Source: an uncultured Flavobacteriales bacterium (GTDB lineage Bacteria > Bacteroidota > Bacteroidia > Flavobacteriales > CAJXXR01). Taken from it: 58,722 nt of DNA. The DNA lies in contig CAJXXR010000019.1 of the NCBI GenBank assembly GCA_913063375.1, positions 1 through 58,722 on the forward strand. The letters are read 5' to 3'. Position 1 is the first letter of the stretch. Every line of letters begins with the position of its first letter. Made by a program: the position numbers and the translations under genes. A model generated the notes under the pieces. That model ran no database searches. It had not been told where the DNA came from and saw only the letters and a list, made by a program, of their open reading frames with translations. Shown piece by piece: positions 42,574 through 52,199 of the stretch.

Positions 42574-43614
42574 TTAACAAGTCGTCAATTCTCCGCGTAG
42601 ATCCTGAATCATATATTCTTTTCTCTTCAATGGATCAGATTCATTTGCTAAAACAAACATCAATTTTGTAATAGCTGCTTCAGTAGTCATATCGTATCCG
42701 CTTAGCACACCGATCTTTAACAATCCTTCTGCAGATTTGTACAACTTATGATTGACAGACCCTCCTAGGCATTGACTCACATTGACTACTAAAAGTCCCT
42801 TTTTAATTTTTTCTTCTAATAAATTAAAAAACCAAGGTTTATTACCAATATTCCCAGCTCCGAAACTTTCAATCACCAATCCTTCCACCTTTGAATCGGA
42901 TAGCAACGCTAACAAATTCCGTTCCGAAATTCCTGGAAACATCTTTAAAACGGAAATATTTGAATTCAATTGTGTGTAAATCTCCAATGGTTGGCCTTCA
43001 ATAGGACGAATTGCGTCTTTATTATATTGAATACGAACACCTGCTTTAGCCAAACATGGATAATTTCCAGAATCGTACGCTTTAAAATTTTCAGCATCCG
43101 TTTTAACTGCGCGGTTGCCTCTATACAATTTATTTTCAAAATAAATCCCAACTTCTGGAACCTTTACTGTCCCATCCCTATTCGTTGCCATAGCAATTTC
43201 CATTGCAGTAATTAAATTTTCTGAGGCATCCGTTCTCGGGACTCCAGCTGGCAACTGAGAACCTGTTAATATAACTGGCTTATCTAAATTCTTCAGTAAA
43301 AAACTCAGTGCAGAAGCAGTATAGGCCATTGTATCGGAACCATGTAAAATAACAAAACCAGTATAGTCGTTATAACTGTCTTTTATTATTTGAGTAATAT
43401 GAATCCAATCTTCAGGTGTAATATCAGAGGAATCGACTGTATGCTCAAAGGAATGTACATCAAATGAACAAGAAAGGCGTTTAACTTCAGGAATATGCTC
43501 CAATAGACTTTCAAAATCAAAGGGGATTAATCCTCCAGTTTCTGAATCTTGAACCATTCCAATAGTTCCACCGGTATAAATAAGTAATAATTTCTTTTTC
43601 GTATCCATCACCAT
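42574..43614 (-). CDS. ansA: Type I L-asparaginase
   Basis: A 346-residue asparaginase with both catalytic Thr motifs: IYTGGTIGM (Thr14/Thr17) and VILHGSDTMAYTASAL. There is no signal peptide, fitting the cytoplasmic type I enzyme that hydrolyses asparagine to aspartate and ammonia. The C-terminal VSQCLGGSVN is typical. Met3 is an equally possible start. It follows the tatD gene by 3 bases. Confidence 0.92.
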   Translation of the reverse strand: MVMDTKKKLLLIYTGGTIGMVQDSETGGLIPFDFESLLEHIPEVKRLSCSFDVHSFEHTVDSSDITPEDWIHITQIIKDSYNDYTGFVILHGSDTMAYTASALSFLLKNLDKPVILTGSQLPAGVPRTDASENLITAMEIAMATNRDGTVKVPEVGIYFENKLYRGNRAVKTDAENFKAYDSGNYPCLAKAGVRIQYNKDAIRPIEGQPLEIYTQLNSNISVLKMFPGISERNLLALLSDSKVEGLVIESFGAGNIGNKPWFFNLLEEKIKKGLLVVNVSQCLGGSVNHKLYKSAEGLLKIGVLSGYDMTTEAAITKLMFVLANESDPLKRKEYMIQDLRGELTTC

Positions 43615-43617
43615 ATA

Positions 43618-44388
43618 CTAATTATAGGGTACAAATATATCTAAGGCATTTACGCCCGTTTTCTCAATCACAGTATCTAATGAAATTCCTTTAATAGCAG
43701 CCAATTTCTCTGCCACCAAATTCACATATGAAGTTTCATTTCTTTTCCCACGATGAGGATGTGGTGCTAAATAAGGTGAATCAGTCTCCAACACTAAATG
43801 TTCGAGATCAATATTTTCAACTACCTTATCCAATCCAGCATTCTTAAATGTAAGTACTCCGCCTAAGCCAAGTTTAAATCCTCTCGAAATTGCATTTTCT
43901 GCCTGTTCAATATTCCCTGTAAAACAATGAAAAATTCCATTCGGATTTTTATCCTTTTTAGCTTCCAACACCTCAAACAATTCATCAAAGGCGTCTCTCA
44001 CATGCAGTACGATAGGTAATTTGTACTCATCTGCCCAATCAATCTGGAGTGCCAAAGCATCCATTTGAGCCTGCTTAAAACTTTTATCCCAATATAAATC
44101 GATCCCTATTTCACCGATTGCAGCAAACTTCCTACTTTCCAGTTGGGCACGAACGAAATTCAACTCCTCCTTTACATTTTCTTTCACATGGCAAGGATGT
44201 AAACCTATCATTAGTTTACACCAATCGGGGTCTTGTCTTTCCATCTCCAACATAGCCTCATAATAAGTGCTATCTATTGAAGGTAAGTATACAGAATGAA
44301 CTCCAGCAGCCTTTGCTCTCTGGATCATTTCTAAACGATCTTCGTCGAACTGTGAAGAATAAAGATGGGTATGCGTATCAATAAGCAT
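43618..44388 (-). CDS. TatD-family metal-dependent DNase
   Basis: A 256-residue TIM-barrel hydrolase. Metal ligands are visible in DTHTHLYS (His6, His8), EIGIDLY, VLHVRDA, HCFTG and ETDSPYLAP. TatD enzymes are Mg2+-dependent 3'-5' exonucleases or deoxyribonucleases; YcfH/YjjV paralogues look alike. Translation of ansA is probably coupled to it through the 3-base spacing. Confidence 0.9.
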   Translation of the reverse strand: MLIDTHTHLYSSQFDEDRLEMIQRAKAAGVHSVYLPSIDSTYYEAMLEMERQDPDWCKLMIGLHPCHVKENVKEELNFVRAQLESRKFAAIGEIGIDLYWDKSFKQAQMDALALQIDWADEYKLPIVLHVRDAFDELFEVLEAKKDKNPNGIFHCFTGNIEQAENAISRGFKLGLGGVLTFKNAGLDKVVENIDLEHLVLETDSPYLAPHPHRGKRNETSYVNLVAEKLAAIKGISLDTVIEKTGVNALDIFVPYN

Positions 44389-44436
44389 TGCTAGCTTTTT
44401 TTTTTGCGAAATTAGGAATTCTATTCTTATCCCTTT

Positions 44437-45627
44437 TTAAAATGACCACATTATTCTCGTAAAAAGATATTTTTTACCAGAACTAAACAATCCACTATCT
44501 TCATTATTCATTAATTGTGTTGATAAAAGGAAACTCCATTTGGATGGTAAATTCACCTTTGTATAGGCTCCGAGATAATACCTTTCGTCATCCAGATAGG
44601 CAATTCCAGTAGCTCCAATACTCCAGAATTTATTCAGAGGATATTGCGCCAAGGTCGCCAATGAATATTTATTAAACGTAATGTACTTTGTAGTCAAAGG
44701 TTCAAAGAAAATACTGTAAAAGTTTTCGATCGTATTCTGAGGATTTGAATTATAATTAAACTCGTAATGTACGATCAACTTGGACCTAAATTCATAGAAG
44801 GAAGCTATGGTTCCCATAAACACATCGTTTTCTGAAACATTATTCATATCCTTAAAATAACTTAACTCTCCAGAAAAACCAGTTTTATTTATATATGTTG
44901 TCCAACCAAATCCTACTGCATAATCTTCATGTAACTGCCCCACCATTAATTGCCATTCAGAGTTCTTTACGATTTGCCTATACCTGGCAGCAATGATGCT
45001 TTCCGTAATTAACGTTTGTGGCGCATAACCTATATGCAGACTTGAATTGCCTCTTCTATCCAGGTTAAACACCCCATATAAGGCATCAATACCGGATCGT
45101 GTTTCGTAGTCAAAGTTCAAAAAGGAAAAGGTATTAAAGAAATCATTGGGATTCCAAACAATCGTTTGGCTCCAATCTATTCTTTGCTTACCAGCTCTGA
45201 CTAACATTTTTTTTCCTTTATACTGGTAATAAAACCGATCAACAGCAGTATGCAGTAAAGATTTGTCATCCTCTACAAATACCCAATTCATGTCAACAAA
45301 ATTATTACTTTGTGCTAACGAATTCGCATATTCCGACTCCTCATTTTCAATAGTTTCACCAAAAAAATATCTATTATGAACACTTAAATATACACTTGAT
45401 GGTTTATTCAATTGCCAATTAAATTTTAAATTAGCATGTAATATATTCTCCGCAACACGATCTTCCGACCAGTCAGTATATCTGAAATAATTAGAAGACT
45501 TTAAAAACCCTCCGATAGACAATTTCTGTTTTCCTCCATTGCTTCCACCAGTAGAATACTTTGTTCGCCATTGCGCCGAAACCTGGAGACTACATAGTAG
45601 CAATAATCCTAATACTAAATTTTTCAT
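44437..45627 (-). CDS. Outer-membrane beta-barrel protein
   Basis: A 396-residue protein with signal peptide (1-18, ending QVSAQ) when started at 45627; a longer frame to 45654 exists but is less likely. The rest is amphipathic strands ending IMWSF, an aromatic barrel terminus. A recurring RAGKQRIDWSQTIVWNPNDF segment and a charged strand pair resemble porins of the alginate-export/DUF1302 type, but I cannot name the family. It is upstream of tatD by 48 bases. Divergent MarR gene faces it. Confidence 0.75.
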   Translation of the reverse strand: MKNLVLGLLLLCSLQVSAQWRTKYSTGGSNGGKQKLSIGGFLKSSNYFRYTDWSEDRVAENILHANLKFNWQLNKPSSVYLSVHNRYFFGETIENEESEYANSLAQSNNFVDMNWVFVEDDKSLLHTAVDRFYYQYKGKKMLVRAGKQRIDWSQTIVWNPNDFFNTFSFLNFDYETRSGIDALYGVFNLDRRGNSSLHIGYAPQTLITESIIAARYRQIVKNSEWQLMVGQLHEDYAVGFGWTTYINKTGFSGELSYFKDMNNVSENDVFMGTIASFYEFRSKLIVHYEFNYNSNPQNTIENFYSIFFEPLTTKYITFNKYSLATLAQYPLNKFWSIGATGIAYLDDERYYLGAYTKVNLPSKWSFLLSTQLMNNEDSGLFSSGKKYLFTRIMWSF

Positions 45628-45779
45628 CTGGCTAACTAAAAATTTCGGGGACAATTTACCTTAATTAATTTAAATTAATCCGTTGATTTTTTTCTCTATA
45701 AAAAAATGTGGTTTAACGTCGTTAACAATTCCTTTATCGATTGTTTAAAAAAAAACAACTGAGTACTTTTACTTTTTCC

Positions 45780-45787
45780 TATATTTG
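45780..45787 (+). promoter_or_regulatory. Possible -7 element for the MarR-type gene
   Basis: TATATTTG matches TAnnTTTG. Transcription would begin around 45794, giving a leader of about 40 bases before the GTG start at 45835. No TTTG at the expected upstream distance. Confidence 0.4.
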
Positions 45788-45834
45788 TCTACAATACTAA
45801 ATATCACCGCTTAAACTTTATAAAATTCATCGAC

Positions 45835-46470
45835 GTGGAAAACAAATATGACGCACTAATAAAACTCATTCAACTGTTTGATAATTATTCTAAAGAAAAA
45901 GAAAATGTTAATCTAGGTGATTTTGCTGACTGGATGAAGAGTGAAGTTGCTTTTAGCGATTCTACAGATCAATTTAACCGAAAGAATGATTCTAAGAATC
46001 AGCCGCAAGAAGAAATTGATTTCAAAATTGCTAATTACCTAATGTTTATGAATAAGCACCTTAAACATTATGGAAAACAAGCTATTGATAGCACTGAACT
46101 TTCAAGTATCGAAGATTTCACCTTCCTTAATTCATTGCACGAGAGCGGAAGCTTAAGAAAAATGGAATTAATCAACAAACACTTCATGTTTATTCCTTCT
46201 GGTATTGAAGTTATTAGAAGACTTCTCAGAAAAGGATTAATTGAAGAACGCGTTGATCCTGCTGATAGAAGATCAAAACGTGTACAAATTACAGACCTTG
46301 GTGTTGATGTATTCAATCAGGTTCGACCGAAAATGCTACAAATCACTAAATTCTTAGGTAGTGAACTTTCCAATGAACGGAAAAATTATTTATTAATGAT
46401 GCTTAGAGAATGGAACAAACACCATGCACTATTAAGCGAGAATGAGAAAATTTTAAAATTTCAAAGTTAA
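45835..46470 (+). CDS. MarR-family transcriptional regulator
   Basis: A 211-residue regulator starting with GTG; no better in-frame ATG lies close. The winged-helix domain (about 85-190) has HESGSLRKMELINKHF for the recognition part and RRLLRKGLIEERVDPADRRSKRV, the MarR wing, ending VQITDLG. The first 70 residues, acidic and rich in Asn and Lys, are longer than in typical MarR proteins. It is transcribed away from the outer-membrane barrel gene, which may be its target. Confidence 0.88.
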   Translation: MENKYDALIKLIQLFDNYSKEKENVNLGDFADWMKSEVAFSDSTDQFNRKNDSKNQPQEEIDFKIANYLMFMNKHLKHYGKQAIDSTELSSIEDFTFLNSLHESGSLRKMELINKHFMFIPSGIEVIRRLLRKGLIEERVDPADRRSKRVQITDLGVDVFNQVRPKMLQITKFLGSELSNERKNYLLMMLREWNKHHALLSENEKILKFQS

Positions 46471-46491
46471 TAAGGAACGACTAAAAACTTA

Positions 46492-46525
46492 AAAAGGGCT
46501 ACCAATAAATATTGGTAGCCCTTTT
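46492..46525. terminator. Bidirectional terminator between the MarR gene and miaE
   Basis: A perfect 16-bp stem (46492-46507 with 46510-46525) with AAAA/TTTT ends, shared by the two convergent genes. Confidence 0.88.
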
Positions 46526-46534
46526 CTATTTATT

Positions 46535-47146
46535 TTAATGAAACCTATCTGATCTGAATTTGAAAGTTCTCAAAAATTCGGCTTCATGTTCCAAGAATTC
46601 TTGCCATCTATCCCTTACCTTTTGTTTTTCAAAATAGGTCTCAGACAATTTGATAAATAAGGTATAATGACCAGCTTCTGAGACCATGAATTCATGGTAA
46701 AACTTCTTTAACTCATCATCCGTAATATAGAGGGACAATAATCTAAATCGTTCACAGCTCCTTGCCTCTATCAGTGCACAAATCAAAAGTGCATCTAACA
46801 ATCTATCATCTCTTGAAACACCCGTTTTCCTGAAATCCAAAAGACTTTGAACGTATTCATCTTTACGAGGAGTCTTTAATTTAAACCCGCGCTTTTTCAT
46901 TTCTCGAAGTACTCTTCTAAAATGAGCCCACTCTTCTGCAACAATAGGACTTACCTGCTCTACCAATTCTTCCTTATCAAAAAAGCGAATAATTAGTGAC
47001 ATACAAGTAGAAGCTGCCTTCTGCTCACAATAAGCATGGTCTATAAGAATATCTTCTATAGATTTCTCTGCAATATTTACCCAGCGAGGATCTGTAGGTA
47101 ATTTTAGACCTAAAATATTTACTGGTTCCATATCAAGTACCTCCAT
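46535..47146 (-). CDS. miaE: tRNA 2-methylthio-N6-isopentenyladenosine hydroxylase
   Basis: A 203-residue non-haem diiron hydroxylase. The ferritin-like four-helix ligand set is readable: Glu41 (YCEQKA), Glu72 and His75 (EEWAHF), Glu127 (ALIEAR), Glu157 and His160 (SEAGHY). MiaE uses O2 to hydroxylate ms2i6A37 in tRNA. The helices and spacing fit the family length. It lies 3 bases after menB, as the last gene of the menaquinone unit. Confidence 0.9.
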   Translation of the reverse strand: MEVLDMEPVNILGLKLPTDPRWVNIAEKSIEDILIDHAYCEQKAASTCMSLIIRFFDKEELVEQVSPIVAEEWAHFRRVLREMKKRGFKLKTPRKDEYVQSLLDFRKTGVSRDDRLLDALLICALIEARSCERFRLLSLYITDDELKKFYHEFMVSEAGHYTLFIKLSETYFEKQKVRDRWQEFLEHEAEFLRTFKFRSDRFH

Positions 47147-47149
47147 TAA

Positions 47150-47974
47150 TTATGGGAACTTTGGATACTGTTGGAAGTTTGGTGCTCTTTTCTCCAAAAA
47201 GGCATTCTTACCCTCTTGAGCTTCATCCATTAAATAAAACATCATGGTAGCATCACCAGCTAATTGCATCAATCCATGCTGACCATCCAGCTCTGCATTT
47301 AAACAACGTTTCAGCATACGGAGCGCCATTGGTGACCGCTCCAATATTCTATCGCACCATTCCATGGTTGCATCCTCTAATTCATCAAATGGTACAACTC
47401 TATTTACCATTCCCATTTCCTCGGCTTCTTTAGCAGTATACTGCTTTCCTATGAACCAAATCTCACGTGCCTTCTTTTGTCCAACGTGTCGTGCCAAAAA
47501 GTTAGAACCAAATCCACCATCAAAACTACCAACCTTAGGACCCGTTTGACCAAAAATTGCATTTTCAGAGGCTACTGTCAGATCACAAACAACGTGTAAT
47601 ACATGTCCACCACCAATTGCATAACCATTAACCATAGCGATTACTGGCTTTGGCAATTCACGCAATCTTTTATGAATATCCAAAACATTCAATCTAGGTA
47701 CTCCATCGTTTCCAACATATCCACCTACACCTTTAACATTCTGATCACCTCCGCTACAGAAAGCCTTATCTCCTGCTCCAGTTAAAATCACAACTCCAAT
47801 TGCCGTATCTTCTCTACAGATTTCTAAAGCCTCTAGAATTTCCATATTCGTTTCTGGACGAAAAGCATTGTATACTTCCGGTCTGTTGATCGTAATTTTT
47901 GCTGTTCCTTCAAAGAAATCAAACTTGATATCAGTATATTCTTTGATCGTTTTCCACTCTCTTTTTACAGACAT
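47150..47974 (-). CDS. menB: 1,4-dihydroxy-2-naphthoyl-CoA synthase
   Basis: A 274-residue crotonase-fold enzyme that closes the second ring of the naphthoquinone. MenB-type segments are [53 protein letters not shown] and the C-terminal [13 protein letters not shown]. Gly in the oxyanion loop and the late Asp/Tyr region agree. It follows menD by 48 bases. Confidence 0.95.
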   Translation of the reverse strand: MSVKREWKTIKEYTDIKFDFFEGTAKITINRPEVYNAFRPETNMEILEALEICREDTAIGVVILTGAGDKAFCSGGDQNVKGVGGYVGNDGVPRLNVLDIHKRLRELPKPVIAMVNGYAIGGGHVLHVVCDLTVASENAIFGQTGPKVGSFDGGFGSNFLARHVGQKKAREIWFIGKQYTAKEAEEMGMVNRVVPFDELEDATMEWCDRILERSPMALRMLKRCLNAELDGQHGLMQLAGDATMMFYLMDEAQEGKNAFLEKRAPNFQQYPKFP

Positions 47975-48022
47975 TTTATCTTGGTTTTATTCTCTTTACA
48001 AATGTATAATTTCCCAAAGCAT

Positions 48023-49702
48023 TTAATATGCTTTCAAGGAACTAAATAGGCCCTTTAATGCCTTATCGTTATTTTCTTTAGGCGTGAAAATTTCAAATAT
48101 AGCCTTCCCTGGTTTATTTAAAAAATCTTGCAAATTATTGTTCAGGTCCTCCAATTTGGCAGCGCTTGAATATTCATAATTATGCATTTCGGCCAAAGAT
48201 TTCGCATTCAAGTCATGTGCGGTCTCAAAATAAGATTCTAATGCCCCACTTGTTTCTGGTCCAGGAATAATTCTAAAAATCCCTCCTCCAGCATTATTCA
48301 CCACGATGATTTTAAAATGATCAAGTACCTCATTATTCCACAAGGCATTGCTATCATAGAAGAAACTAATATCTCCCGTAATCAAAATATTTTGATGTAT
48401 AGAGGCTGAGCTATAACCTATAGCAGTAGAACCAGAACCATCTATCCCACTTGTTCCCCTATTTGCATGAAAAATGTATTTATCGCCATGATCAAATAAT
48501 TGTGCATACCTTACAATACTGCTATTGCTAAGGTGAATGATTGTGCCTTTGTTAATATTTTTAAATAAGGATGAAAATACAGTTAAATCAGAATAATCAC
48601 ACTTATTTATATACTCTAAATGAAGTACCTCCTTACGAACTCTTATAGTTTCAAAATGGCTATAATAATCAGATTTCTGAATTATTATTTCTGATACCAA
48701 TTGCTTGAAAAATACAACAGGACTAAATGGAATTTCATGTGTTAACTTTTGATAAGTATCCTGCTGAACTTGCTTATGCCCAATATTCCAATGTTCCTCA
48801 ATTTCCCAAGTACGAAGTAATTCTTTTATTTTTTTTGATACAATAGCACCTCCTATAGTCACTAAGATGGTAGGTTTCAAAAGTGCTAGATCCTTTTCTT
48901 TTAGCAGAATTAGCTTATCAATACAGGAGAAAAAACGCTTATGATGAATATTTGACAAGCTTTCCGAAAATACAACTACACTATCATCTTCAGCCAACTG
49001 ACCTATCAACTCATTTAATTGATCATCTGGAATACCCTGTCCTAACAGTATTAATTTCTTAGGACTGTTGTTCCATTTATTTACAAACTGATCCTTGATA
49101 GAACCAGGAACACTTAGTTCGGGAAGAACCTTTGTTATAACTTTTGGAGGAGTATGTTTTTTGGTTACCTGCCCATATAGCGGTTCATTTAAATGAACAT
49201 TTAGATGCACTGGGCCATATGGCATTTCCAATAATCTATTTAATGCAAAATTCAACTCTCTTTGCATATACCATAGATCCTCCTTGGATTGAGCATCACC
49301 ATCTACTGATAAGCTTTTCACGCAATGAGAAGACAAAGTATTGTCTTGCCGGATCGTTTGTCCATTCCCTTGGTCCATCCAAGATTTAGGTCTATCTGCC
49401 GAAATTACTAAAAGAGGTATTTCTTGATAAAACGCTTCTGCAACAGCTGGGAAATAATTCAAAATTGCCGAACCAGAAGTACATAGCACAATTACTGGCA
49501 TACCTGTTTTTAAAGCTCTACCCATTGCAAAAAATGCAGCAGATCTCTCATCCACAATTGAACGACAATTGAAATAAGTATCTTTAGTGAACCCTATCGT
49601 AAAAGGCGCATTTCTAGAACCAGGAGAAATAATAACATCTCGTATTCCTTTAGCCTTTATAATTTCAATTATTTGGGCAACTGCAATTTTATCTGAATAC
49701 AT
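48023..49702 (-). CDS. menD: SEPHCHC synthase MenD
   Basis: A 559-residue thiamine-diphosphate enzyme that adds 2-oxoglutarate-derived succinyl to isochorismate. The N-terminal SPGSRNAPFTIGF and CTSGSAILNYFPAVAEA are diagnostic, and the ThDP/Mg site appears in TGDISFFYDSNALWN with IVVNNAGGGIF. It is 12 bases from the isochorismate synthase gene. Confidence 0.95.
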   Translation of the reverse strand: MYSDKIAVAQIIEIIKAKGIRDVIISPGSRNAPFTIGFTKDTYFNCRSIVDERSAAFFAMGRALKTGMPVIVLCTSGSAILNYFPAVAEAFYQEIPLLVISADRPKSWMDQGNGQTIRQDNTLSSHCVKSLSVDGDAQSKEDLWYMQRELNFALNRLLEMPYGPVHLNVHLNEPLYGQVTKKHTPPKVITKVLPELSVPGSIKDQFVNKWNNSPKKLILLGQGIPDDQLNELIGQLAEDDSVVVFSESLSNIHHKRFFSCIDKLILLKEKDLALLKPTILVTIGGAIVSKKIKELLRTWEIEEHWNIGHKQVQQDTYQKLTHEIPFSPVVFFKQLVSEIIIQKSDYYSHFETIRVRKEVLHLEYINKCDYSDLTVFSSLFKNINKGTIIHLSNSSIVRYAQLFDHGDKYIFHANRGTSGIDGSGSTAIGYSSASIHQNILITGDISFFYDSNALWNNEVLDHFKIIVVNNAGGGIFRIIPGPETSGALESYFETAHDLNAKSLAEMHNYEYSSAAKLEDLNNNLQDFLNKPGKAIFEIFTPKENNDKALKGLFSSLKAY

Positions 49703-49714
49703 AAATTATACTCC

Positions 49715-50776
49715 TTAATTTTCTTTTAGACAGTCTAATAATGTCAATGCTTTATTCTCCGTTTCGTTCCATTCATCCATCAATACCGATGCACGGGTAA
49801 TCCCACCGCCTAAAAATAAGGAAACCTTATTTTCAAATAGACTCATACAACGCAAATTTACAAAAAGGTTTACTTCATTCTCTGAATAAGGCCCTACATA
49901 GCCACAATAATAGCTTCTTTTATGCCCTTCATTGTTCAAAATAAACTCTCTGGCAATCCCCTTAGGGGTACCGCAAACCGCTGGAGTTGGGTGTAATTCT
50001 TGACTTAAATTTAACCAATTTAATTCCTTTCCCAAAGCCCCTATAATAGGAGTCATCAAATGGTAAACCTTTCCTGCTCTTACTGTTTCTGCTTTACTCA
50101 CCTGAACCTCATCACAGCCTGCATTATTTAAGGTTTCAGCAATATAATCTACAACAAAATTATGCTCATCTATTTCCTTTTCTCCCCAAGTAACTACCCC
50201 TTTACTATTTGGCAATTGTGTTCCAGCCAAAGCCATTGTCTTCACTATATTTGATCTTACATTTACTAAGGTCTCAGGGCTTGCAGCAAGCCATACTCCG
50301 GCTACAGGATGAAATAATAAATACACGAAATTTTCAGGATACCTATTTTTAAGTTTTCTGAACAACAAAAATGGATTTCCATTCCAGGGTAAATCTTTCA
50401 CTCTAGATAAAACCAATTTCTCTAATTCGGAATCTGAATTCAACTCATTTGAAAATTTATCGAAGGCAGATTCATAGGCTGCAAAGGAAGTATCATTGAT
50501 AGCTTTATCTAAAAGTGGTAAATTAACTTTTGCCAACCAATTAAAATCGACATCCTCCAATTTCCGTTTTCTTTCTGACGATATATATATAGCTGGACTA
50601 TCGAGATCTTCTACAAAAGGACTAAAACAAAAACCTTCTTTTGGTATCTCTTGTTGAAGGTTATCCTGAATATATAATTCAGAACTCAACTTTCCGGGCT
50701 CACTGAAAATACAGAAAGCATATGCTTCTTGAACTTTTTTCACCAATAAAGACGAACTACTTTTATCCAATACCAA
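49715..50776 (-). CDS. menF: Isochorismate synthase (menaquinone type)
   Basis: A 353-residue chorismate-binding enzyme. The C-terminal half has AASPETLVNV, ALAGTQ (the Ala position that separates it from PabB's Lys), VKAETVRAGKVYHLMTP-like VSKAETVRAGKV, HPTPAVCGTPK and a GGGITRAS end. It converts chorismate to isochorismate; the location with menD and menB fixes the menaquinone role rather than siderophore synthesis. Its start touches the preceding thioesterase stop. Confidence 0.92.
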   Translation of the reverse strand: MVLDKSSSSLLVKKVQEAYAFCIFSEPGKLSSELYIQDNLQQEIPKEGFCFSPFVEDLDSPAIYISSERKRKLEDVDFNWLAKVNLPLLDKAINDTSFAAYESAFDKFSNELNSDSELEKLVLSRVKDLPWNGNPFLLFRKLKNRYPENFVYLLFHPVAGVWLAASPETLVNVRSNIVKTMALAGTQLPNSKGVVTWGEKEIDEHNFVVDYIAETLNNAGCDEVQVSKAETVRAGKVYHLMTPIIGALGKELNWLNLSQELHPTPAVCGTPKGIAREFILNNEGHKRSYYCGYVGPYSENEVNLFVNLRCMSLFENKVSLFLGGGITRASVLMDEWNETENKALTLLDCLKEN

Positions 50777-51226
50777 TTATTTTTTATCTAGAACAATATT
50801 GCTCAATTTACTAATTGCAATCAAATTGTCAGACTCATCATAAACACGAATCTCCCAAAGATGCAGTGTTCTACCTTTATGTTGAATTTTTGCAACCGCC
50901 CTTATAGCTCCATCTTTCACACTCTTAAGGTGATTGATACTAAGTTCAACCCCCTTCACTGTTTTTCCCTTGGAATCCAAGTTTAATATAGAAGCCAAAC
51001 TACCTACCGTTTCTGCCAAAGCAGCTGTTGCACCTCCATGCAAAATCCCCATAGGTTGATGAACAGCAGGTGTAACCTTTAAAGTAGCTTCCAAAAACCC
51101 ATCACCTACATCGGTATAATGAATTCCAAGTGTCTCCATTAGGGTATTCTTATTCGACAAATTACATTTTGCCAATAACTCTTCCCTGGATAGATTCATT
51201 CTTTGAAATATAGCTCCTTTATCCAT
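50777..51226 (-). CDS. menI: Hotdog-fold thioesterase, probable DHNA-CoA thioesterase
   Basis: A 149-residue PaaI/MenI-type hotdog protein: HQPMGILHGGATAALAETVGSLAS carries the catalytic Glu in the central helix, and GVELSINHLKS follows. DHNA-CoA thioesterase releases 1,4-dihydroxy-2-naphthoate after MenB. The fold alone does not prove this substrate; the call relies on its being the first gene of the menI-menF-menD-menB unit. Confidence 0.75.
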   Translation of the reverse strand: MDKGAIFQRMNLSREELLAKCNLSNKNTLMETLGIHYTDVGDGFLEATLKVTPAVHQPMGILHGGATAALAETVGSLASILNLDSKGKTVKGVELSINHLKSVKDGAIRAVAKIQHKGRTLHLWEIRVYDESDNLIAISKLSNIVLDKK

Positions 51227-51242
51227 TTCAAAATATTTTTAA

Positions 51243-51250
51243 CAAATTTA
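51243..51250 (-). promoter_or_regulatory. Possible -7 element of the menaquinone operon
   Basis: TAAATTTG on the minus strand matches TAnnTTTG. Transcription would start about 10 bases before the menI ATG. No clear TTTG upstream at the usual spacing. Confidence 0.35.
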
Positions 51251-51413
51251 GTGAAATTTAATAATCCTTCTAAAGGAATAGAGCCCTCATTCCTTCCTCA
51301 ATTAAAAGTTAATTCAAAGAATAATCACATCAACTAATACACTAATTTCTAAGCCGTTATTTAATTAATTTTTTTGTAAATTCTATTAATTGAATATTAA
51401 AATGAATATAATA

Positions 51414-52199
51414 ATGAAACAACTTGCATTAGCTTTACTGCTATCAATGCCTTCTCTTCATGCCCAAGAATCTATGAAATTCTTGGGAGTGCACAAAGGC
51501 GAAATACTAAATACTGGAAGTGCTTCCATTTATAATAATTTTGCCTTTTCCAAGGTCCACAATAACACTCAACTATTCCTTTCGATGACCAATAAGTTTG
51601 GTCTGAAAAATTTAAATCAAATTGCCATAGCTTATTCAAAACCGAGGGAAAACAAAATCTTGGGAATTGGATATCAATTCGATGAAGAAGGAAATTGGCT
51701 GAAGCATCATTTGAAAACAGCCATTCAAATGAACTATTCCGAAAGATGGTATTTCGCTCCATCCCTTAACCTATTTTTTAAATCCTTAACCTATCCAGAA
51801 TCATCATCTAGTTTTAATGCAAGCATTTCCTTTGGAATAGCATATATCCAAAATCCCAATTTGAAATTTGGTTTACAAAGCTCCAATTTCGCCATCAATA
51901 ATCAGGATATCTCAAAATTTGAGATCGCACCTTCCCTCCAATATTCCTTTGAGCAGAATCTCCATTTTGGACTAGAAGCAATCATTCAAAACAACCCATC
52001 AACTATAAATACCAAATTAAGCGCACTCCTACTTGTTGACACTAAAAAAAGCCTCTATATGAACTATAGCCTACTAGGTAATTATTTCACATTAGGGATA
52101 TCCATATCTCAAGCTAGTTTCAATTGGTCCCTCCTCCTTAGTCATCATCCTAGCCTAGACTATAGTTCTAGTATTGAAATAAATAAATTCTGGCCATGA
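51414..52199 (+). CDS. Small outer-membrane barrel protein
   Basis: A 261-residue protein with a signal peptide (MKQLALALLLSMPSLHAQ) when started at 51414; two earlier starts (51390 TTG, 51402 ATG) would add a useless extension. The remainder is amphipathic strands with the PorP/SprF-like start ESMKFLGVHKGEI and a pattern of repeated FGL and SLQYSF. I do not assign a family. Its last 4 bases overlap the next gene, so the two products are probably made together. Confidence 0.7.
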   Translation: MKQLALALLLSMPSLHAQESMKFLGVHKGEILNTGSASIYNNFAFSKVHNNTQLFLSMTNKFGLKNLNQIAIAYSKPRENKILGIGYQFDEEGNWLKHHLKTAIQMNYSERWYFAPSLNLFFKSLTYPESSSSFNASISFGIAYIQNPNLKFGLQSSNFAINNQDISKFEIAPSLQYSFEQNLHFGLEAIIQNNPSTINTKLSALLLVDTKKSLYMNYSLLGNYFTLGISISQASFNWSLLLSHHPSLDYSSSIEINKFWP

